From assembly GCA_022340615.1 (NCBI GenBank), contig JAJDNO010000061.1, forward strand, positions 1 through 49,930: a stretch of DNA of 49,930 nucleotides, written 5' to 3'. This document shows positions 26,763 to 37,128 of the stretch, one piece after another. Position 1 is the stretch's first letter. Every line of letters starts with the position of its first letter. The notes below the pieces were generated by a model. The model worked only from the letters and a program-made list of their open reading frames with translations. It had not been told where the DNA came from and ran no database searches. Made by a program: the position numbers and the translations under genes. Origin of the DNA: Gallionella sp. Lineage in GTDB: Bacteria > Pseudomonadota > Gammaproteobacteria > Burkholderiales > Gallionellaceae.

Positions 26763-28118
26763 ATGAATACTCTGGCCTCTCCAGCACCCCGCTTTACCCA
26801 CCCGACCGACGCATTGCGCAGCATCGCGCAGGACATGCTGGATTATGCGAAGCAACGGGGTGCATCCGCAGCATCCGTGGACGTCTCAGAAGGTTTCGGG
26901 CAAAGCGTCACGGTGCGCCATGGCGCGGTTGAGACCATCGAATACAACCGCGACAAGGGCCTGGCCGTTACCATCTACATCGGGCAGCAGCGCGGCAATG
27001 CCAGCACTTCGGATTTCTCGCCCGGTGCAATGCGCGACACAGTGGATGCGGCCCTTTCGATCGCACGATATACCGCAAAGGACGACTGCTCGGGACTGCC
27101 CGATGCCGACATGCTGGCGCACAATTGCAAGGATATGGACCTGTATCACCCCTGGCACCTGCCGGTCGATGCGGCAATTTCGTTGGCGCAGCAGTGCGAG
27201 CAGGCGGCGCTGGATACCGATCCACGCATCGGCAATTCGGAGGGCGCCACCGTCAACCTGCACGAGGCGCAATTCGTTTCAGCCAACAGCCTGGGTTTCA
27301 TCGGCGGCTTCCCCAGTTCGCGCCACAGCCTCAGCTGCGCCGTGATCGCCGGCCAGGATGACGCCATGGAGCGCGATTACTGGTACGCCGTCGCGCGCGA
27401 TTCTGCAGAGCTTCCCGGGGCACAGCAGATCGGACGCATTGCCGCGGAGCGTACGGTACGCCGATTGAATGCGCGCCAGATCAGCACCATGCAGGTTCCG
27501 GTATTGTTCGAGGCGCCGATAGCGTCCAGCTTGCTGGGCAGCTTTGTCAATGCGGTGAGCGGTGGCAATCTGTACCGCAAATCTTCATTCCTGCTCGATC
27601 AGCTCGACAAGCCCGTTTTCTCCGACCACATCAACATCACCGATGTGCCGGATATCCCGAAAGGACTTGCTTCGAGTCCTTTCGACAATGAAGGCGTGCA
27701 AACCCGGCGTCGCGTGATCGTCGAAAACGGCGTATTGCGCGGTTATTTTCTCGGCAGCTACTCGGCACGCAAACTGGGCTTGCGTTCCACCGGCAATGCC
27801 GGCGGCAACCACAACCTTATCCTGCAATCGGGATCTCTGGATTTCAAAGGCCTGCTGAAATCCATGACGCGCGGACTGCTGGTGACGGAATTACTTGGCC
27901 AGGGAATCAACCCCGTGACCGGGGATTATTCGCGCGGTGCAGCGGGTTTCTGGGTCGAAGACGGGGAAATCCAGTATCCGGTGCAGGAAATCACCATTGC
28001 CGGCAATCTTAAAGACATGTTCCGCAACATCTCCGCGGTCGGCAACGACGTGCTGGTGCAGGGATCCCGGCAATGCGGATCGATACTGGTTGAAGGAATG
28101 ACCGTCGCAGGAAGCTGA
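26763..28118 (+). CDS. pmbA: Metalloprotease TldE/PmbA
   Basis: 451 residues from the ATG at 26763, against 450 in E. coli. Conserved segments include KGLAVTIYIGQQRGNAST, NPVTGDYSRGAAGFWVEDGEIQYPVQEITIAGNL and SVLVQ-like end blocks. TldE partners with TldD, which carries the metal-binding HExxxH site missing here, and the complex degrades unfolded peptides such as CcdA and matures microcin-like peptides. TldD is not in this window. The upstream in-frame stretch (26592-26762) overlaps yjgA on the other strand and is not used. Confidence 0.96.
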   Translation: MNTLASPAPRFTHPTDALRSIAQDMLDYAKQRGASAASVDVSEGFGQSVTVRHGAVETIEYNRDKGLAVTIYIGQQRGNASTSDFSPGAMRDTVDAALSIARYTAKDDCSGLPDADMLAHNCKDMDLYHPWHLPVDAAISLAQQCEQAALDTDPRIGNSEGATVNLHEAQFVSANSLGFIGGFPSSRHSLSCAVIAGQDDAMERDYWYAVARDSAELPGAQQIGRIAAERTVRRLNARQISTMQVPVLFEAPIASSLLGSFVNAVSGGNLYRKSSFLLDQLDKPVFSDHINITDVPDIPKGLASSPFDNEGVQTRRRVIVENGVLRGYFLGSYSARKLGLRSTGNAGGNHNLILQSGSLDFKGLLKSMTRGLLVTELLGQGINPVTGDYSRGAAGFWVEDGEIQYPVQEITIAGNLKDMFRNISAVGNDVLVQGSRQCGSILVEGMTVAGS

Positions 28119-28196
28119 ATCCGGCGCGGTGAAGGGTTGCCTGGTTGTCTGCGGCTCACTCACATGGCGAACCGCGGAGCAGCTAGGCCGCTACCG

Positions 28197-31100
28197 TCAT
28201 AGATCCAGCTTGTGGATCGCCACGAAATCGGCAATCTTCTGCAGCAACTCGTCTTCCTGGTATGGCTTGCCCAGATAGGTGTTGACGCCCAGTTGCATCG
28301 CATATTCGCGGTGCTTGTTGGCGGTACGGGAAGTGATCATGATGATAGGAAGATTTTCCGTTTCAGGAACGCGGCGCAACTCCCTCACCAGCGCAAACCC
28401 GTCCATGCGCGGCATTTCGATGTCCAGTATCATCACGTCCGGCGTGGACTCCTGCATTTTCTCCAGCGCATCCACGCCGTCTGTCGCGGTCATTACCTGA
28501 TAGCCGGCGCGGTTCAGAATGCGCGAAGTGATCTTGCGCACGGTGAGCGAGTCGTCTACTACCATGATCAAAGGCGAGGTATTGAGCTGTTTGTGGCCGG
28601 CCATAGCCTGCATACTGCCACCGCGAATACGCTGCGCAAATTGTACCGGGTTCAGGATCAGCACCACCTTGCCATCACCCTGCACAGTCGCGCCTGCTAT
28701 ACCAGGCAGACGCGCCAGTTGCGGCCCGATATTCTTGACCATGGCTTCCTGATTGCCCAGCAACGCATCGACCGTCAGCGCGATCCGCTGCGTTCCGCTT
28801 CGCAACAGCAGCACCATATTGCGCAGCTGATTTTCCTGAACCACCTCCATATTGCCCAGCAAGTGCGGCAAGTAGTGTAGCGGGTAGGAGTTTTCCTGCC
28901 ATTCGATGTGTTGTTCTTCATGCAGCAATTCCATTTCTGCGGGCTTTACCTGCCTGACCTGTTCCACCAGGGTGGATGGAATCGCATAAATCTGATCACC
29001 GGCGCTAACCATCAGGACTTGCGTGACCGCCAGTGTGAGCGGCAGGTAAATCAGGAACTGGGTACCCTGTCCGCGCTTCGAACTGACTTCAATACGTCCG
29101 CCCAGCGAAGATATTTCGCTGCGCACCACGTCCATGCCGATGCCTCGGCCGGCAATTTCGGTAATTTCGCCTGCAGTGGAGAGACCGGGAGTGAATATCA
29201 GTTGTGCCAGCTGATCGTCACTGACCAGTTCATCGTTGCGTATTGAACCGCTGGCGACCGCCTTTTGGCGCAACTTTGTGAAATTCAGGCCCGCACCGTC
29301 ATCGCTGAACTCGAATACAACTTCGTTTCCCTCCTGGTGCACGCTCAGACGAATCTCCCCGATCGGCAGCTTGCCGCTTTTCACACGCTGTTCTTCGCTT
29401 TCCAGGCCATGCACGATGGAATTCCGCAGCAGATGCTCGAATGGCGCCACCATTTTTTCCAGCACGCTGCGGTCCAGCTCTACAGTGGTACCCTGCAATT
29501 CAAGGTTGGCACGCTTGTTCAGCTCCTTGCCGGTTTGACGCACGATGCGATACAACCGGTCGGTAATGCTGTTGAACGACACCATGCGCACATTCATCAA
29601 CCCCTGTTGCAGATCCTTGTTGATTCGGTTCTGCACCAGCATCACCGCAGCTGTCTGGTCCAGGTTCTGCAGCATTGATTGCTGGATGGTATGCACGTCA
29701 TGCACGCTTTCATTCATGAAGCGGGTCAATTCCTGCAAGCGGGTAAAGCGGTCGAACTCGAGCGGATCGAACAACTCTGAATTGTCCTTGGCCAGCATTA
29801 CGCGCGCCTGCATCTGGCTTTCCGCCTGAATTTCAACCTCGCGCAGTTGCTGGCGCAAACGCACAACGCTGGTCGTCAACTCCAGCAGATCCTCCTTCAG
29901 AACGCGCATTTCGGTTTCCATGCGCGAGCGTGCCACGCTGATTTCACCGGCTTCATTAACCAGTCTGTCCACCACTTCGGCGCGCACACGCAGCATATTG
30001 CCCAGCCCGGCAGAGCCGGCCTCAGGCGCCCGCCGGTCGGTCCTGCGCTCCACGCCGGCGATCTGGTCTGAATCGCGTCGTCCGGTCGGAACCGGTCCGG
30101 GTTCTTTTGCCGGTTTGCCGTCACGCAATTCCTTGAGCAGGGACATGATATGGTCGAAATCGTTTTCCAGGCCATCCCAGTAACCTGCTTCAGCGCTAAG
30201 CTCGTCTGCCGCCAGCACACGGTCTTCCATTTCGTGTGCAATTTCACCGATGCGCATCGCACCGACCATGCGCGCACTGCCCTTAATGGTATGCAGCAAC
30301 CGTTTCAATATTGGAACCTGTTTCTGGTCATGCGGCGGTTCACGCCATACACGCAGTCTTTCGCTGATCTGGGGACACAGGTCTTCGGCTTCCTCGAGAA
30401 ACACCGGCAGCAGTTGCGCATCAACGTCATCAAACACGGCCGGTTTAGCGGCCCCGTCTGCAGCCGGTTCTGCCTCAAATGCTTCCTCAAGAAGATTCTC
30501 AGCCGGTTTCTGCGGTTCAGCAATCGCGGCGAGCAGCGGGTCGTAATCAGCCAGGCGCACCGGCTTGCCGATATCCTCGGACATAGCGGATAGGTCTGGG
30601 ACTGCCTGCTGCTCGGCTGCTGGAGACTGATCCGGAACGACTTTCTGCTCGGGTGCCGGGGTTTGATCAGAATCGGTTTGTTGCCCGGGAAGGAATTCAG
30701 ATGGCAGCACCAGATCCGCAAGATCCGTCGCTGACTCCTCTCCGGCCGGCTCTTCAACAACTTCCGTGAAATTATCACGGTCGGATACCAGCTGGCCAAC
30801 CAGATCGCCGCGCAGCTGCGGAACCTGCTTCTGACAAACGTTCTGCACCATTTCGTCCAGCGCGTTCACGGCCTGATCAAGCATCTGCAGCTGGCTCTCG
30901 CTCAGCGTGAATATTTTTTCCAAGCGCGCATGCAGCCAGCTTTCCAGTGCGTAGGCAAGTTCAACCACTGCAGCGAATCCCATGGTACGGCTCACTCCAG
31001 CCAGCGTGTGTGCGGCACGCATGAAATCATATTGCACCATCGGTGGTTCTGCAGTGCGCAACTCGTCAAGCTGTTGATGCAGTACCGTTACATTCTGCTT

Positions 31101-33530
31101 GACCTCGGCACTGGCAATACTGAACAACACCGGGGAATGCAGGGTTGCATCGCCTTCAGCAGCCGAATTATCCCCAACAGCCTTGGCAGGAGGTGTTTCC
31201 ATATTCTGAGCAAGGCTTGCCCCTGCAACCGGCAATTCGACGGCTGGCGCGGCGGGTTGCTGGATCTCGGTATCCAGTCCGTCCTCGATCTGCTGCGCGG
31301 ACGCGATCAGGTCTTCTGCTTCGATGGTGACCGCCCCCTGTTTGCTGAGCGTATCGACCCATCCGACGAAAGACTTTATCGTCGTTCTGATGAAACTCAG
31401 CAGGCCTGGCGTAGCGGTTTTGTTGTACTGCAGCCATTTGTTCATGGCACGCTCGACACACCACGCAACTTCGCCCAGATCGGCCAGCCCGACCATGCGT
31501 CCGCTGCCCTTGAGTGTATGAAAACCACGCCTTATCGCCACCAGGGGTTCGTGGCTGTCCGGATGCAACTGGCAAGTATCAAGATTTCTCATCATGGTTG
31601 AGAGAACTTCCTGCGCTTCCTCCAGGAATATCGCGAGCAATTCCTGGTCTTCCTCGGATCGATGCGGCATTTCGAGGGACACTTGCGGAGGCTCGACCGG
31701 CGCAATTTCCAGCGCAACGGGTTCGGCGGCCTGATCAACGGGAACGACGAACTCCAATGGTTCAGCGGCCTCCCCGGCCGATTCAGCTTCTGGCAGTACC
31801 GGCTCAACGAGCTGGGCAGACTTGTCCGCCTCAGTCTCCTGGGGCACATTGCGCCCGAGCATCCCGTCCAATACCGCCTGAAGGCCTGCAACATCGGTTG
31901 GCTGCCCGTGCGTCAAACGCAGCAGGTAATCTTCCATCGCACTGATCGCATCGGCCAGCGCAAGCTTTTCTTCCGGTTTTGGCGCTTCGCCGCCCTGCGC
32001 GAATCGACCTACCTTTTCCTGTATCGATGCCAGCAATCGTTCTGCATCCTGCAGGAATGAAATACGCAAACCGCCCTGTATCTGGTTCAGCAAACGCAAC
32101 AATTCGGGCAATTCTTCACGCCCGACCACATTGTTGAAAAATGCGTTCAGACCCTGCTCCACCTGCTGCAGATTAACTGCCATTTCACTTGCGAGCGAGA
32201 CCATCACCTCGCCTGGCTGTTCCATCCGGTAATGGAGTTCGACCAGTTCAGCCAGCCGTTTCGTGTCTTCCGGTTTCTGCTTTACAGCGGCCTGCATGCG
32301 CTCGACCAGGATGCGTGCCTGTTCCTGGAAGCCCCCGCCAATGCGCCGGTAATTCTCTATACCGCTACCCAGAAGCAGCAACGCCATCGCCATATCGATG
32401 GCAATGGGCCGGGCGTGCTCGGGAGAAGTCGCGTATTGCGACAGCGTCTGAATCTGCTTGGCGAGATACTGAAGGACATCTCGGTCAAGCTTGTCGCTCT
32501 GCAGTGAAATCTGCTCGACCTGCTTGCTGAATTTCTCGCATGCTTCCGCATCGCCCTGCGCGCATTGCTCCCAGTATTCTTCAGCTTCGCTCAATTGATC
32601 GCGCATGGCGCCGAGCATCTGTTCCACTTCACCTGGAGACAGCGCCGATTGTTCGGGGAGGTACTGGTCGAGCGAGTAAACCTGCTTGATCGCTTCGACG
32701 TGCTCACTCACGACATGGCTGTTTCCAATCAGATAGAGCATTTCGTTCATTACCGGAACGATGTCGACTGAATTTCCGTCGATGATCGCGCGCAGATGCT
32801 GGTCGATGCGGCTCAGCAACTTGCGTACATTCATTTCCGGAGGCAAGCCATCCAGTTTGACACAATCGAGCAATCCATAGCCCACCCACCAGAATGCTCG
32901 ACTCTGTTCCTGCGGCAAACTGCGCAACACCCCTTCAAGAGCCTGCTGCATCAGCTGTGTGGAGCCCGCAGTATCTTCCTGGCGCAGCCATTTCAACAGA
33001 CCCTGCTGATATTGGCTGCGCAACATTTTGATATTCGCGACACCGCCGTTCTGGACGGGCAGGCTCAACACCTGGCTGGGCAACTGCACACCAAGATCGG
33101 GATGGAACAAATCCAGTTCGAATGACATTTCCAGGCCGCGCAGTTGCTGCAGTTCCTGGTATTGGGGAAACAGGCGCAACGAGACGTTTTCCGCACCATT
33201 GGCCACCGAATCCAGGTAGTGGGTAATCGCAAACGTGGCACGATGCAACACGTCGCGATGCATTGCCGAAATCTGGTCGGGATTCGTTGCGAGCTCACCG
33301 AGTGTGAGCTCCAGTTCTGCACAAAATGCTGCGGCGCCAACCAGTCCGACCATCTTCAACACACCCTGCAAACTATGCAGCCCGGCGCGTGCAGCTTCCA
33401 GCCCCGCCGCATTATTCGCCGGTGCGGCAAGATACTTCTCAATCTGCGCGCCAATGTCTGCCAGCGTGCTGTCGATGCCGGGTTTCACCGCGGGAAGCAT
33501 GTTGCGATCAAATTGTGCGCTATTGCTCAT
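28197..33530 (-). CDS. chpA: ChpA/PilL hybrid chemotaxis histidine kinase
   Basis: 1777 residues. A FimL-like N-terminal region carries a weak Hpt-like HSLQG (H52). Three clear histidine phosphotransfer sites follow: HTLKG (H671), HTLAG (H841) and HTIKG (H1080). A CheA dimerisation region (1190-1300) leads into the HATPase domain (N box HLLRNSIVHGLE near 1367, DDGAGL, GRGIGMDVV), a CheW domain (1503-1640) and a C-terminal receiver (D1659, D1660, phosphoacceptor D1703, K1755). It controls twitching motility and cAMP signalling in the P. aeruginosa system. Long Pro/Ala/Glu linkers separate the Hpt modules. It is the last gene of the pil-chp cluster. Confidence 0.97.
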   Translation of the reverse strand: MSNSAQFDRNMLPAVKPGIDSTLADIGAQIEKYLAAPANNAAGLEAARAGLHSLQGVLKMVGLVGAAAFCAELELTLGELATNPDQISAMHRDVLHRATFAITHYLDSVANGAENVSLRLFPQYQELQQLRGLEMSFELDLFHPDLGVQLPSQVLSLPVQNGGVANIKMLRSQYQQGLLKWLRQEDTAGSTQLMQQALEGVLRSLPQEQSRAFWWVGYGLLDCVKLDGLPPEMNVRKLLSRIDQHLRAIIDGNSVDIVPVMNEMLYLIGNSHVVSEHVEAIKQVYSLDQYLPEQSALSPGEVEQMLGAMRDQLSEAEEYWEQCAQGDAEACEKFSKQVEQISLQSDKLDRDVLQYLAKQIQTLSQYATSPEHARPIAIDMAMALLLLGSGIENYRRIGGGFQEQARILVERMQAAVKQKPEDTKRLAELVELHYRMEQPGEVMVSLASEMAVNLQQVEQGLNAFFNNVVGREELPELLRLLNQIQGGLRISFLQDAERLLASIQEKVGRFAQGGEAPKPEEKLALADAISAMEDYLLRLTHGQPTDVAGLQAVLDGMLGRNVPQETEADKSAQLVEPVLPEAESAGEAAEPLEFVVPVDQAAEPVALEIAPVEPPQVSLEMPHRSEEDQELLAIFLEEAQEVLSTMMRNLDTCQLHPDSHEPLVAIRRGFHTLKGSGRMVGLADLGEVAWCVERAMNKWLQYNKTATPGLLSFIRTTIKSFVGWVDTLSKQGAVTIEAEDLIASAQQIEDGLDTEIQQPAAPAVELPVAGASLAQNMETPPAKAVGDNSAAEGDATLHSPVLFSIASAEVKQNVTVLHQQLDELRTAEPPMVQYDFMRAAHTLAGVSRTMGFAAVVELAYALESWLHARLEKIFTLSESQLQMLDQAVNALDEMVQNVCQKQVPQLRGDLVGQLVSDRDNFTEVVEEPAGEESATDLADLVLPSEFLPGQQTDSDQTPAPEQKVVPDQSPAAEQQAVPDLSAMSEDIGKPVRLADYDPLLAAIAEPQKPAENLLEEAFEAEPAADGAAKPAVFDDVDAQLLPVFLEEAEDLCPQISERLRVWREPPHDQKQVPILKRLLHTIKGSARMVGAMRIGEIAHEMEDRVLAADELSAEAGYWDGLENDFDHIMSLLKELRDGKPAKEPGPVPTGRRDSDQIAGVERRTDRRAPEAGSAGLGNMLRVRAEVVDRLVNEAGEISVARSRMETEMRVLKEDLLELTTSVVRLRQQLREVEIQAESQMQARVMLAKDNSELFDPLEFDRFTRLQELTRFMNESVHDVHTIQQSMLQNLDQTAAVMLVQNRINKDLQQGLMNVRMVSFNSITDRLYRIVRQTGKELNKRANLELQGTTVELDRSVLEKMVAPFEHLLRNSIVHGLESEEQRVKSGKLPIGEIRLSVHQEGNEVVFEFSDDGAGLNFTKLRQKAVASGSIRNDELVSDDQLAQLIFTPGLSTAGEITEIAGRGIGMDVVRSEISSLGGRIEVSSKRGQGTQFLIYLPLTLAVTQVLMVSAGDQIYAIPSTLVEQVRQVKPAEMELLHEEQHIEWQENSYPLHYLPHLLGNMEVVQENQLRNMVLLLRSGTQRIALTVDALLGNQEAMVKNIGPQLARLPGIAGATVQGDGKVVLILNPVQFAQRIRGGSMQAMAGHKQLNTSPLIMVVDDSLTVRKITSRILNRAGYQVMTATDGVDALEKMQESTPDVMILDIEMPRMDGFALVRELRRVPETENLPIIMITSRTANKHREYAMQLGVNTYLGKPYQEDELLQKIADFVAIHKLDL

Positions 33531-33560
33531 CTAGGGTCGTTTTGTGCGGGTCAGCCGGAA

Positions 33561-35492
33561 TTACAGCTTGAAGCCGGCTACCGAGCCTCTCAGGTCCTTT
33601 GCCAGGGCGTTCAACTGCCCAATGGAATTGGAAGTCAATCGCGTACCTTCAGTGGTTTGCACGGTAATTTTAAGTATATCCTCCATAACGCTTGCAACTT
33701 CACTGGCCATATCGGTTTGCACCTGGGTTGATGTCGAAATACTGTTGATCAGTTCCGCCAGCTCATTGGACACCTGCTGAATTTCCCGCAGCGACTGGCC
33801 CGCCTCATCGGAAAGCTTGGCGCCTTCCACCACGCCCAGCGTGCTCTTCTCCATCGCCGCCACTGCGTCATGGGTATCGCCTTGAATGGTTTTCACCAGC
33901 GCACCGATCTGTTTGGTCGCCTCGGCTGAACGTTCAGCCAGACGCTGCACTTCTTCCGCAACCACCGAGAATCCGCGTCCGGCCTCGCCGGCCGATGCCG
34001 CCTGGATCGCCGCATTCAGCGCCAGAACGTTGGTCTGTTCGGTAATATCCGAAATCAGGTCCACGATTTCACCGATCTCCTGCGAACTTTCACCCAGCCG
34101 CTTGATGCGCTTCGAAGTTTCCTGGATCTGTTCGCGTATGCCATCCATACCGCTGATCGTATTGCGCACCGCCAGCGTACCCTTTTCGGTCACGGCCAGG
34201 GTACGGCGCGCCACTTCCGCCGACTTGGCCGCACTGGAGTCCACCTCCTTCACGGATTTGGTGATCAACTCCACCGCCTCCCCGGCATTCTTGATTTCTT
34301 TCGCCTGCTTCTGGGTGGCATCCAGCAGCCCCCTGGAAATGTCCTCGGTGTTTTTGGTGGCCTTGCCCATCTGCTCCACCGCGGCAATAATCCGCGACAC
34401 CAGTTTGCGGAATTCCTCTGTGGTGTAGTTCAGCGAGTCAGCGATCGCACCGGTAACGTCTTCCGTAACGGTTGCTCGAACTGTCAAATCTCCGTCGGCC
34501 AGGTCGCCCATTTCGTTCATCAGCCGCAGAATCGCGTTCTGGTTCTGGCTATTGATGCGAGCCGCTTCTTCGGCACGGCGGCGAGAATCGTCAACGTAGG
34601 CCTTAACGGTCAGAAGCAGCGACAGCAGCAGCAGCAGGCCAAAGCCGAAGGCGATCTTGGTCACAATCCGCGAGGTTGACTGGTATGCGTCCACCAGACT
34701 CTGCGCGCCGGCCAACAGCGAGTCGGAATCATCCACGATCGCCTTGGCCGCGTTCTTCGCAGCCACCAGGTTACGCACCTGCGATACCAGAATTTCAACG
34801 CTACTGCGGGTGGTGACAAGCAAATCGTTGGCAGTCGCCACATTTTCATTCTTCGCTGGAAGTGCGGCCAAGCTGTCTTCAGCGGCGTTCAGGTCGATCG
34901 CGACCTGAGCCACCTCTTCAATCGACACGTCCACTCCCAGCAGCCTGCCGGCATCCTGGCCGATACGCTCAATATCCAATGCAAAGCTCGTTGCCTGCTG
35001 CTTTTGGGCGCCCTTGAAACTTTCAATCATCTTTTGCGTCAGGCCACGAAAATCGGTTCTAACCGAGTCAATTGCCGACAAGGTAACCGCAAGGGTCACC
35101 AGTCCGGCGCGGCCGTCCTGAAGGGTTTTCACATCCGCAAGGGTTTTGTCTGCTTTCTTGATGAACGCGTCTAGCACGACTCGCGGTGCGCCCTTGGTGG
35201 CGGGCAGCGAACCTTCGCCCTTGTCAAGATTGGTCAGAATAGTGGTCATGCTCGCCCTGCTGTCTTCCAGCGCATCAAATGCATCGGAGTTCCCTGACAA
35301 GGCTTGCTGCGCATCTTTGGCAAGCCGCTGCGACAGCATCAGCAAACGGCTGGATTCACTCACGTAACGCACGGTATTGCTATCCGCTCGGTTACTCATA
35401 TAGGCAGCAATCGCTGTCAATACAAACAAGATTGTTGCGATCACGCCGAATTGCTTCAGCTTTGATTTGGCCAATACCGGTTTAGCTGCCAT
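33561..35492 (-). CDS. pilJ: Twitching-motility methyl-accepting chemoreceptor PilJ
   Basis: 643 residues. A membrane helix (14-32), a large periplasmic PilJ-type sensor domain (about 36-270), a second membrane helix (276-298), a HAMP region, and a long coiled signalling domain with the hairpin [20 protein letters not shown] at 488-507. That hairpin contacts CheW and the kinase. It signals to ChpA through PilI and is thought to sense pilin or surface contact. The final residues show no CheR-docking pentapeptide. No pilK methyltransferase or chpB methylesterase follows in the cluster, so its adaptation must be handled elsewhere or not at all. Confidence 0.95.
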   Translation of the reverse strand: MAAKPVLAKSKLKQFGVIATILFVLTAIAAYMSNRADSNTVRYVSESSRLLMLSQRLAKDAQQALSGNSDAFDALEDSRASMTTILTNLDKGEGSLPATKGAPRVVLDAFIKKADKTLADVKTLQDGRAGLVTLAVTLSAIDSVRTDFRGLTQKMIESFKGAQKQQATSFALDIERIGQDAGRLLGVDVSIEEVAQVAIDLNAAEDSLAALPAKNENVATANDLLVTTRSSVEILVSQVRNLVAAKNAAKAIVDDSDSLLAGAQSLVDAYQSTSRIVTKIAFGFGLLLLLSLLLTVKAYVDDSRRRAEEAARINSQNQNAILRLMNEMGDLADGDLTVRATVTEDVTGAIADSLNYTTEEFRKLVSRIIAAVEQMGKATKNTEDISRGLLDATQKQAKEIKNAGEAVELITKSVKEVDSSAAKSAEVARRTLAVTEKGTLAVRNTISGMDGIREQIQETSKRIKRLGESSQEIGEIVDLISDITEQTNVLALNAAIQAASAGEAGRGFSVVAEEVQRLAERSAEATKQIGALVKTIQGDTHDAVAAMEKSTLGVVEGAKLSDEAGQSLREIQQVSNELAELINSISTSTQVQTDMASEVASVMEDILKITVQTTEGTRLTSNSIGQLNALAKDLRGSVAGFKL

Positions 35493-35534
35493 GTTATTGC
35501 TCTCCCTTGGGGAATTTCCTGAAAAAACGAAACG

Positions 35535-36029
35535 CTATATCCCTGCCTGCAAAAACTCAGGCTGAGTAAGCAGGCCCTGCAAATCAAGCTTGCGCCAATG
35601 CTCACCCGACTCGTCCTGATACCCGAATTGATCTTCGAACTTGCTTGTTTGCCAGTTATTCGCGTCGCGCAATCCCAGTACACGGTCGACCAGCAACGCC
35701 GCGTTGAAGTCATGCCGATCCGAAACAAGCAATACGCGGTTATTGGCGCCACCGGAAGCCGTCCCGCTATGCTGATAGTCTGCTAGATCGATCACGCTGT
35801 ACAGATTGCCGCGGATATTTGCGACACCACGAAACCAGGATTTGGTGAATGGAACAACAGTCAAGGCCGGTACCGACAACACCTCGCTGATTCCATCCAT
35901 ATCAACCAGCCAGTTCTTTCCGGCAATCTGCACGCCCAGTGTTGTCACCCTAGACCCGGACAAGTCTTTCTGTTGCAGGCGTTCGATCAGATTCTGCTGG
36001 AATTCCCGCAAATTTAATCGTTTTGACAT
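35535..36029 (-). CDS. pilI: CheW-like adaptor PilI
   Basis: 164 residues from the ATG at 36029, which sits nine bases after AGGGG; a GTG three codons earlier is possible. The CheW fold is seen in VAGKNW-like LGVQIAGKNWLVDM, VAN IRGNLYSVIDLADY and NNRVLLVSDRHDF segments. It couples the PilJ receptor to the ChpA kinase. A 225-base gap separates it from pilH; that gap shows no gene. Confidence 0.93.
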   Translation of the reverse strand: MSKRLNLREFQQNLIERLQQKDLSGSRVTTLGVQIAGKNWLVDMDGISEVLSVPALTVVPFTKSWFRGVANIRGNLYSVIDLADYQHSGTASGGANNRVLLVSDRHDFNAALLVDRVLGLRDANNWQTSKFEDQFGYQDESGEHWRKLDLQGLLTQPEFLQAGI

Positions 36030-36263
36030 TGCTGGCACCCCTGATAATTCGCTGACTGCCCGTCTACCCGCGCAGAAAACCGGGATAACACCGCAACAAT
36101 TGACAGCATTAACCCGACCCGGTCATTTATTGCAACAAGGGTTGGCAAAGCGATGCTCATCGAGCAGATCCGGGTTGAAATTGCGGAATGGTTCCTGTCC
36201 TTGCAAAATCGCTTTCGGTACGCGCGACAGTCGGATTAATGACACGCGTTTCAAAAGCACACA

Positions 36264-36629
36264 TTATCCCAGGGCGGCAATTTTGCTTAACAATTCCGCC
36301 TCATTTATCGGTTTGACCACGTAGTCTTTTGCTCCCTGACGCACACCCCAAACCTTGTCGGTTTCCTGGTCCTTGGTCGTGCAAATAATCACCGGTATAT
36401 GTTGAGTCTGAGGATCCTTGGTAATCGCTCTGGTTGCCTGAAAGCCGTTCATTCCGGGCATGACCACATCCATGATGATCAGATCAGGCAGGCTCAGCTT
36501 GGCCTGAGCCACGCCATTTTCACCATCCTCGGCAAACGTGACTTCGAACCCGCGCTTGCGCAGTATTTCCCCGATGATATGTCGCTCGGTTGCCGAGTCA
36601 TCAACGACCAATATTTTTTTAACTCCCAT
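36264..36629 (-). CDS. pilH: Twitching response regulator PilH
   Basis: 121 residues, a single receiver domain. Acidic residues D10-D11 and the phosphoacceptor D54 (LIIMDVVMPGMNG) are present, with the lysine in YVVKPI. It has no output domain. In the Chp system PilH is the second CheY-like protein, thought to act as phosphate sink or retraction regulator. The ATG at 36629 has AAGGAG eight bases upstream and lies 11 bases inside the pilG 3' end. Confidence 0.94.
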   Translation of the reverse strand: MGVKKILVVDDSATERHIIGEILRKRGFEVTFAEDGENGVAQAKLSLPDLIIMDVVMPGMNGFQATRAITKDPQTQHIPVIICTTKDQETDKVWGVRQGAKDYVVKPINEAELLSKIAALG

Positions 36630-37032
36630 AATCCGACTCCTTTTTCTCTTGGGTATGCGAAATGACTGCTTCAATCAGACTTCTTTTGTTGAACGGCTTG
36701 AGTAAATATTGGTCCGCCCCGACCAGCTTGCCGCGCGCGCGGTCGAACAGCGTATCTTTGCTGGTCAGCATAATCACGGGAGTTTTTCTGAAATGCTGGT
36801 GTTTTTTGATTAGCGCGCATGTCTGATAGCCATCCAGTCGCGGCATCATCACATCCACGAAAATGACATCAGGCTGGTTGTCTACCACTTTGGCAAGACC
36901 GTCGAATCCATCTTCTGCGAGAATGACCTGGCATCCTGCCTGGGACAGAAATATCTCCCCGCTACGCCTTATGGTGTTGCTGTCGTCAATCAGCAACACC
37001 TTCACCCCCGACAATGGCAGGTCCTCGCTCAT
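36619..37032 (-). CDS. pilG: Twitching response regulator PilG
   Basis: 137 residues, a single receiver domain with D16-D17, phosphoacceptor D60 (VIFVDVMMPRLDG) and K112 (LLKPF). It has no effector domain and ends in a short charged tail. PilG is the main ChpA output that promotes pilus extension. It is the first gene of the pilGHIJ-chpA cluster and overlaps pilH by 11 bases. AGGAAG precedes the ATG. Confidence 0.94.
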   Translation of the reverse strand: MSEDLPLSGVKVLLIDDSNTIRRSGEIFLSQAGCQVILAEDGFDGLAKVVDNQPDVIFVDVMMPRLDGYQTCALIKKHQHFRKTPVIMLTSKDTLFDRARGKLVGADQYLLKPFNKRSLIEAVISHTQEKKESDYGS

Positions 37033-37065
37033 CTTGCTTCCTTTTGCTTTTGCACAGGTTTTCTC

Positions 37066-37094
37066 AGTATTCTGAGTTCATTTAACAATATCAA
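37066..37094 (-). promoter_or_regulatory. Candidate sigma70 promoter of the pilGHIJ-chpA cluster
   Basis: On the minus strand TTGATA (37089-37094) and AATACT (37066-37071) are separated by 17 bases, and the pilG ATG lies 34 bases further on. The -10 overlaps a small inverted repeat, CTCAG-TATT-CTGAG, at 37063-37076. Confidence 0.45.
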
Positions 37095-37128
37095 TGCTAA
37101 CGTATCTCGCCCCCGATGTCATGGGTAT

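Noticed and set aside
28119..28196. Terminator between convergent pmbA and chpA
   Set aside because: No stable hairpin followed by T residues is visible in the 78-base gap.
36030..36263. A hidden gene or sRNA in the pilI-pilH gap
   Set aside because: Frames are short and without motifs, and no clear promoter plus terminator pair is seen; it may simply be a long leader.
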